The notes under the pieces are model-generated. The model did no database searches. It saw only the letters and a list, made by a program, of their open reading frames with translations, and was not told the DNA's origin. Positions 58,984 to 64,000 of a stretch of DNA of 64,000 bases are shown piece after piece. The stretch comes from Ornithinibacillus caprae (GTDB taxonomy: Bacteria > Bacillota > Bacilli > Bacillales > Amphibacillaceae), in NCBI RefSeq assembly GCF_009728145.1, contig NZ_WOCA01000005.1, forward strand, positions 175,584 to 239,583, read 5' to 3'. The number at the start of each line of letters is the position of its first letter. Within the stretch, counting starts at the first letter, position 1. The position numbers and the translations under genes were made by a program.

Positions 58984-59994
58984 CTATTTTAATAATAAAG
59001 AGGGATTAGCATTTAAGTCCATTCCTGACCGTTTCCCTTGTTCGTATGAAATAGTTCCTGCAGCAGCGATCATTGCAGCGTTATCCGTACATAATCGTAA
59101 AGGTGGAACGAGCAAAGGGATATCTGTTTCAGCAAATTTTTCCGTTAATGCCGTTCGAAGTCCCTTATTTGCTGCTACTCCACCAGCAACAATAACTTGC
59201 TTTACATGATAGTTTTTGGCAGCCTTTACCGTTTTTGTTGTAAGTACGTCAATCACACTTGCCTGAAAACTTGCTGCAATATCCTCTTTTTTCAAGCTTT
59301 CACCACGTTGTTTGGCATTATGAATCGTGTTAATAACAGCTGACTTTAAACCACTGAAACTAAAGTCATAGCTATCGTCTTCTAACCAAGCACGCGGAAG
59401 GTCTATTGAAGCTTCTCCTTCTGAAGCCAATCGATCTATATGGGGGCCACCAGGGTACGGTAGTTCCAACATTCTTGCAACCTTGTCATATGCTTCTCCA
59501 GCTGCATCATCTCTCGTCTCACCGATTAATTCATACCTACCATGTTCTTTCATTAAAACAAGCTCTGTATGACCTCCTGAAACAATCAATGCTAATAATG
59601 GAAATTGAAATTCTTTTTCCAACCGATTTGCATAGATATGTCCAGCAATATGATGAACTCCTATTAAAGGTTTTTGTTTAGCAAAAGCTAGTGCTTTAGC
59701 TGCATTAACGCCGATAAGAAGAGCCCCTACTAATCCTGGCCCTTCCGTTACTGCGATCGCATCAATGTCTTTCCAATTAAGATTTGACTCTTGAAATGCC
59801 TCCTCTAATACGATTGTCATTTGCTCTACATGATGCCTAGATGCTATTTCTGGCACAACTCCACCAAATCGTTTATGACTCTCTATTTGTGAAGCAACTA
59901 TATTTGAAATAATTTCCGTTCCGTTTTTTACAATTGCAACTGCTGTTTCATCACAGCTAGTTTCAATTCCTAAGATATATGTATCTTTTTTCAT
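58984..59994 (-). CDS. tsaD: tRNA threonylcarbamoyladenosine synthase subunit TsaD
   Basis: 336 residues from the ATG at 59994, which overlaps the rimI stop (ATGA). [17 protein letters not shown], the metal-binding HxxxH in [19 protein letters not shown] and [10 protein letters not shown] are canonical. It transfers the threonylcarbamoyl group to A37 of ANN-decoding tRNAs together with TsaB and TsaE, both encoded upstream in the same operon. Confidence 0.95.
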   Translation of the reverse strand: MKKDTYILGIETSCDETAVAIVKNGTEIISNIVASQIESHKRFGGVVPEIASRHHVEQMTIVLEEAFQESNLNWKDIDAIAVTEGPGLVGALLIGVNAAKALAFAKQKPLIGVHHIAGHIYANRLEKEFQFPLLALIVSGGHTELVLMKEHGRYELIGETRDDAAGEAYDKVARMLELPYPGGPHIDRLASEGEASIDLPRAWLEDDSYDFSFSGLKSAVINTIHNAKQRGESLKKEDIAASFQASVIDVLTTKTVKAAKNYHVKQVIVAGGVAANKGLRTALTEKFAETDIPLLVPPLRLCTDNAAMIAAAGTISYEQGKRSGMDLNANPSLLLK

Positions 59995-60440
59995 TTTAAA
60001 TTCACCCACATTACTATCGCATCCTCATTGTTATCACTATAATAATTTTTCCTGATACCTCCAGCTACTAAACCAAACTTTCGATACAAGCGTTGTGCGA
60101 CCGTATTGGAAGCCCTCACTTCTAAAGAAAGTCGCTCAACCCCCATGCCTATAGCTTGCTGCATCGTAAATCGAAATAACTTTTCGCCTAATTTGTTACC
60201 ACGGAGCTCCGGTAATATCGCAATATTTGTTATTTGCGCATCATCAAAAACAATCCATACCCCAACAAATCCAACTATCTTCTTTTCAATTAACATGACA
60301 TAATAATGAGCATGTTTATTTTTTACTATTTCTTGATAAAAAATATCCTCCGTCCACGGACTTTCAAACGATCTAGTTTCCACTTCCATTACCTGACTAA
60401 TATCTGAAAGCTCCATTTTTCGTATAGATAATTCAGCCAT
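59991..60440 (-). CDS. rimI: Ribosomal-protein N-acetyltransferase RimI
   Basis: 149 residues, GNAT fold: [27 protein letters not shown] (acetyl-CoA loop) and [20 protein letters not shown]. In many bacteria it is set between tsaB and tsaD as here. It acetylates the N-terminus of S18. Confidence 0.92.
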   Translation of the reverse strand: MAELSIRKMELSDISQVMEVETRSFESPWTEDIFYQEIVKNKHAHYYVMLIEKKIVGFVGVWIVFDDAQITNIAILPELRGNKLGEKLFRFTMQQAIGMGVERLSLEVRASNTVAQRLYRKFGLVAGGIRKNYYSDNNEDAIVMWVNLK

Positions 60441-60441
60441 G

Positions 60442-61140
60442 CTATTTTGTTTCCTTCTGTGATTTTAACCAATTTGCTTCAGCTTCAGCTAAACGTAAAT
60501 AATTAGGAGTTAATGAGTGAGTGTGATCTGCTTCATAATTGGTACTAGCTAAAGCAAGATGTGATGGATTAGCTATTTGGAACGTATTTTCAGGTATTAT
60601 AGCTAAATCACCTAATTTACCCTTTATATTTTCAGCATGTTTATCGATATCTGGACTTAAAAAGAGCACTTCTTGGTTTTGTTCCAAAAACGATTGAAGC
60701 AAATCTTCCATTAGCATATTCGTTTCTTCACGAACTAAACTTAGTTTTCCTTCTTTCCATTGATATACGCCCGTAAAAACAAGCCCTCTTCGTGCATCGA
60801 AAAAAGGACATACTAAAGCTTGGCTGAAACGCCCTTGGTATGCAAGTGCCTCTAAGCTAGAAACACCTACAACAGGGATATTTAATGCCCATGCAAGGGT
60901 TTTAGCAGTAGTTAGCCCGATTCGAACCCCTGTATACGAACCTGGCCCCTTAGCAACTACAATTTTTTCTAATTGCTCAGGTGTTATGTTAACTTCTTTC
61001 ATTAATTCGTCTATTGCTGGCATAAGTCTGACGGAATGATTTTTAGCAATGTTCGTAATCACCTCGCCAATAACTATGTCATTTTTCATTATCGCCACAC
61101 CTAATGATTGATTAGATGTATCAATCGAAAGTATATACAT
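60442..61140 (-). CDS. tsaB: tRNA threonylcarbamoyladenosine synthase subunit TsaB
   Basis: 232 residues. LSIDTSNQSLGVAIM and VVAKGPGSYTGVRIGLTTAKTLAWAL are the TsaB signatures. Partner and activator of TsaD. The gene ends 1 nt before rimI starts. Confidence 0.94.
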   Translation of the reverse strand: MYILSIDTSNQSLGVAIMKNDIVIGEVITNIAKNHSVRLMPAIDELMKEVNITPEQLEKIVVAKGPGSYTGVRIGLTTAKTLAWALNIPVVGVSSLEALAYQGRFSQALVCPFFDARRGLVFTGVYQWKEGKLSLVREETNMLMEDLLQSFLEQNQEVLFLSPDIDKHAENIKGKLGDLAIIPENTFQIANPSHLALASTNYEADHTHSLTPNYLRLAEAEANWLKSQKETK

Positions 61141-61169
61141 GATATAACTCCTTCTGAACGAATATTACC

Positions 61170-61622
61170 TTATCCTAATTTAGATACTATATCTTCAAAA
61201 TGACTTCCTTTGGGTTTGAACTCAATTAACCTAGAATGTTCATCAATATAATTGAAATGGATTGTTAATATTTCGTTCGGCAAATATTCTTCTATAAATT
61301 GTGCCCATTCAACAACAGTTAGCCCCGATCCATTAAAATATTCTTCAAATCCGATATCCTCATCGGAGTTTTCTAATCGATAGACATCCATATGATATAA
61401 AGGTATTTGTCCTTCATATTCTTTTACGATTGTAAACGTTGGGCTACTAACCGTTCTCTTTACACCTAGACCTTGTGCGAGACCTTTTGTAAAAGTTGTT
61501 TTCCCGGCTCCTAAATCACCTTCTAACGTGATTACATCACCAGGCTTTACTAAATTCGCAAGTCTTTGTGCAATTTTTAGAGTTTCCTCTTCTGTATTTG
61601 TCTGTATTTGTTTACTACTCAT
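61170..61622 (-). CDS. tsaE: tRNA threonylcarbamoyladenosine synthase ATPase TsaE
   Basis: 150 residues. P-loop LEGDLGAGKTTFTKGLAQGLG, then VSSPTFTIVKEYEG, YHMDVYRLE and VVEWAQFIEEYLPNE, all typical. The ATPase that resets the TsaBD complex. 4 nt after thiL. Confidence 0.95.
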   Translation of the reverse strand: MSSKQIQTNTEEETLKIAQRLANLVKPGDVITLEGDLGAGKTTFTKGLAQGLGVKRTVSSPTFTIVKEYEGQIPLYHMDVYRLENSDEDIGFEEYFNGSGLTVVEWAQFIEEYLPNEILTIHFNYIDEHSRLIEFKPKGSHFEDIVSKLG

Positions 61623-61626
61623 TTAG

Positions 61627-62601
61627 TCACCTTCTTAAATGGTTATATCCTTTTTTCTCTAGTTGTTCAACCTTTTCATTACTTCGATGTAAAAACACGT
61701 TACCAGTCGTATCGATTGTATCCTTAACATACCCTATATTTGTTAGTTTGGTATTTGTTTTTTTTGCTGCTTCTTCAACCATTGCCCAATCATCTTTTGA
61801 AACGGTACCTAATATTTCAAAATCCTCTCCACCAAATAACTTCCATTTATGCTGCAAGGATTGAGGAAATTGATCAAATGTATTTCTGACTGGAAGTTTT
61901 TCGTCAAAAATATGTAAATTTACATGGGAAGCCTGTGCAATTTCTATTGCCTCACTAGCTATTCCGTCACTTATATCATTTAAACAAACTCTAGAAACCC
62001 CTTGTAACTCCCGAACAAATTCAATACGAGGGGTTGGCATTCTATGTCTCTCTTTATAGAATACTTCATCTATATATTGCCCATGATGGTTTATAATATG
62101 GAATCCTGCTTGAGAATCCCCTAGTGTACCTGTTACAAACACCACATCACCATCTTGTGAGTTACTTCGATAACTAGCCTTGCTTTTCTCCGTATACCCA
62201 ATAACGGTAACTGAAATTGTTAAATCATTTCCAGATATCGTATCCCCGCCAATTAAATCCATTTGATAAGCTTCTCCTAATTCCTTCATACCTTTATATA
62301 CTTGATCCAACTCTCCTTCAGACCAAGATTCTGGAATAGCTATTGCTACGAGATAAAAGGCAGGAATAGCTCCCATCGCTGCCAAATCACTAAGATTAGC
62401 TGCTAAGGCTCGATAGCCAACATGAAAGGCGTCCATCGTTTGCTTTGTAAAATGAACCCCTTCTACAAACATATCTTTAGCTATAACTATATCTTCAGAT
62501 GATTGACGAAAAACAGCAGCATCATCACCTATTCCTTTTACAATGGATGATTGTTTATAAGTATTTTGTTTAATTGAGTTAATGAAAGAAAATTCATCCA
62601 T
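61627..62601 (-). CDS. thiL: Thiamine-monophosphate kinase ThiL
   Basis: 324 residues from the ATG at 62601 (AAGGATTGG upstream). GIGDDAAVFR, KDMFVEGVHF, ALAANLSDLAAMGAIP and GGDTISGN are the metal- and ATP-binding motifs. It makes thiamine diphosphate from the monophosphate. Heads the tsaE-tsaB-rimI-tsaD operon as in B. subtilis. Confidence 0.94.
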   Translation of the reverse strand: MDEFSFINSIKQNTYKQSSIVKGIGDDAAVFRQSSEDIVIAKDMFVEGVHFTKQTMDAFHVGYRALAANLSDLAAMGAIPAFYLVAIAIPESWSEGELDQVYKGMKELGEAYQMDLIGGDTISGNDLTISVTVIGYTEKSKASYRSNSQDGDVVFVTGTLGDSQAGFHIINHHGQYIDEVFYKERHRMPTPRIEFVRELQGVSRVCLNDISDGIASEAIEIAQASHVNLHIFDEKLPVRNTFDQFPQSLQHKWKLFGGEDFEILGTVSKDDWAMVEEAAKKTNTKLTNIGYVKDTIDTTGNVFLHRSNEKVEQLEKKGYNHLRR

Positions 62602-62675
62602 AAATAACACCAATCCTTGAAAGTTCTACACTAATAATAGCAAAAACAATGCTAAATGAAAAAAATTAATCTTAA

Positions 62676-63089
62676 TTACTTATTTATGTTTACTTTTTTA
62701 TGTTTACTTTTAAATAAATACCGTATCCCTTTGCCAGCGAAAGGTTCCTCTTTATATCTAGGAATCACATGAAAATGTGCATGCATAATATGCTGACCTC
62801 CTATGGTCTCACAATTCCATCCTAAGTTATAACCATCAGGATGATAACGAACATCTATTAGTTTTTTTACCTCTTGAAGTAACGTATATGTTGCATTCCA
62901 TTCCTCGTTTGTTAAATCAAAAACAGTTCTCCTATGTTTTATTGGAACAATAAGTCCTGCACCATTTAGTTGTTTTCTTTCTTGTTGGTCAGCTTCTTTT
63001 AATTGTAAAAACATGCAATACTTATTACTTAAAAGAATTTGTTGTTCCGGTTCCAGTTCAAGATTACAAAAAACACAATTTAAACCCAT
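62676..63089 (-). CDS. HIT family protein
   Basis: 137 residues with the histidine triad HAHFHVIPR near residue 104. An N-terminal CVFCNLE motif looks like a zinc-binding or redox pair. HIT proteins hydrolyse nucleotide conjugates; the substrate is unknown. Lies between the tRNA genes and thiL on the same strand. Confidence 0.85.
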   Translation of the reverse strand: MGLNCVFCNLELEPEQQILLSNKYCMFLQLKEADQQERKQLNGAGLIVPIKHRRTVFDLTNEEWNATYTLLQEVKKLIDVRYHPDGYNLGWNCETIGGQHIMHAHFHVIPRYKEEPFAGKGIRYLFKSKHKKVNINK

Positions 63090-63188
63090 TATCTAACCCC
63101 TTCCTTTTTAAGCTAACATTTAACTAAATAAAAAGACATGATCTCAATTGAAATCATGTCTGTATATGTATTCTTATTATGTTTTAAA

Positions 63189-63265
63189 TGGCGGTCCGGA
63201 CGGGACTCGAACCCGCGACCTCCTGCGTGACAGGCAGGCATTCTAACCAACTGAACTACCGGACC
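63189..63265 (-). tRNA. trnD-Asp: tRNA-Asp (anticodon GTC), CCA encoded
   Basis: The minus strand begins GGTCCGG and ends CCGGACC-G-CCA, with the anticodon loop CTGTCAC between CCTGC and GCAGG, and the T loop GGTTCGAGTCC. 77 nt with CCA. Confidence 0.97.
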
Positions 63266-63304
63266 AAACTTAATTGGTTGCATTTCACAGCACTTGAATT
63301 AAAT

Positions 63305-63381
<77 letters not shown>

Positions 63382-63385
63382 ATAT

Positions 63386-63627
63386 GAAATAATATTATTT
63401 TTTCATGCTCTTTATTATAAGAGCTATGATCTTGTTTCTGACGCCTACATCTACCAGCATATTCAAGGAAGCTTTATACTTCGGCGTTACTCGTAGTTTA
63501 TTCGGTGGATGTGATGCTTAAAGACTGCTCGTCGTGTAGAAAGCATTACCAGTGAAGTTGCACTCCTCGCAAGCCTGCACATAGTAGCTTATCGAAGAAG
63601 CCAGCGGCTTGCTCCACCCCGCGATAT
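63386..63627. repeat. Insert bounded by a duplicated tRNA-fMet 5' end
   Basis: TGCTCCACCCCGCGATAT occurs at 63368-63385 (inside and just past the tRNA) and again at 63610-63627 near the 5S gene. The 242-bp unit between holds no credible gene and is GC-richer than its flanks in its right half (63430-63610). Confidence 0.6.
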
Positions 63628-63645
63628 AAAAAATTAAAATTAAAG

Positions 63646-63760
<115 letters not shown>

Positions 63761-63878
63761 TCTAAATTATTTTTTCAGACAAGATATATTATATGCTTAT
63801 CTTGAAGAAAATACAAGGTTTTTTTTAATTATACCTTGAAAACTAAATAAGAGAAAACAACGAATCAAAAATGTGTTA

Positions 63879-64000
63879 GTTAAGTCCTCGATCGATTAGT
63901 ATCCGTCAGCTCCACGTGTCACCACGCTTCCACCTCGGACCTATCAACCTCATAGTCTCTGAGGGATCTTACTCACTCGAAGTGATGGGAAGTCTCATCT
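63879..64000 (-). rRNA. rrl: 23S ribosomal RNA, 3' end (partial)
   Basis: The complement of TTAAGTCCTCGATCGATTAG begins the 3' end of Firmicute 23S rRNA; the gene continues past the window edge. The 23S-5S spacer (63761-63878) is AT-rich and carries TGAAAACTAAATAAG-type sequence. Confidence 0.97.

Overview
The window is low-GC Firmicute chromosome, most likely a halotolerant Bacillaceae of the Oceanobacillus/Virgibacillus/Lentibacillus kind. This rests on the B. subtilis-like block around groESL (ydiL, ydiK, rex, moaC, ydiF, tsaD-rimI-tsaB-tsaE-thiL beside an rRNA operon), Bacillus-type CIRCE and Zur boxes, AGGAGG ribosome binding sites and very acidic lipoproteins. The genus is an inference.

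Layout. 0-5.7 kb: an AbgT-type transporter, a 21-bp minisatellite open in many frames, an amidase, a tandem DUF3231 protein and a membrane protein. 6.0-12.1 kb: a complete oligopeptide permease operon in the appDFABC order, with a perfect anti-SD complement before appA and a hairpin-rich, IS200/IS605-like insert between appA and appB. 12.3-16.4 kb: small genes, a lone holin-like gene, an MpsC-like protein and two small membrane-protein families. 16.5-21.6 kb: a chemoreceptor, a PLP amino-acid decarboxylase and an NSS (Na+-coupled) transporter in one direction, headed by a class I cyclic-di-GMP riboswitch and terminator. 22.0-25.7 kb: a zinc-starvation cluster (rpsN2, two CobW-type GTPases, ZinT lipoprotein) with a perfect Zur palindrome at the promoter. 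26-28.7 kb: a divergent TetR / acetyltransferase / membrane protein unit. 29.2-37.4 kb: a glycoside utilisation locus with two GH3 enzymes, one apparently circularly permuted and membrane anchored, and an AraC regulator fused to a GH39-like domain. 37.5-44.7 kb: PadR/VanZ, a decayed XRE regulator, a membrane paralogue and a MacB/FtsX-type ABC exporter.

44.8-50.7 kb is the accessory part. 44.8-46.2 kb holds broken thioredoxin-fold genes around an intact 52-residue, seven-cysteine peptide. 46.49-50.73 kb is a degraded integrative element whose two ends carry the same 17-bp sequence, the last codons of groEL. It carries a broken tyrosine integrase at the groEL end, a truncated YolD, a secreted-protein/membrane-protein pair that looks like bacteriocin plus immunity, and small decayed genes.

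50.7-64 kb is conserved core: groESL under CIRCE, CPBP protease, Rex, MoaC, an ABC-F protein, a RodA/FtsW protein, a DnaA-box cluster beside tsaD, the t6A (TsaBDE) and RimI genes, ThiL, a HIT protein, tRNA-Asp, tRNA-fMet, 5S and the 3' end of 23S rRNA. The spacer between tRNA-fMet and 5S holds a 242-bp insert bounded by a duplicated piece of the tRNA 5' end.
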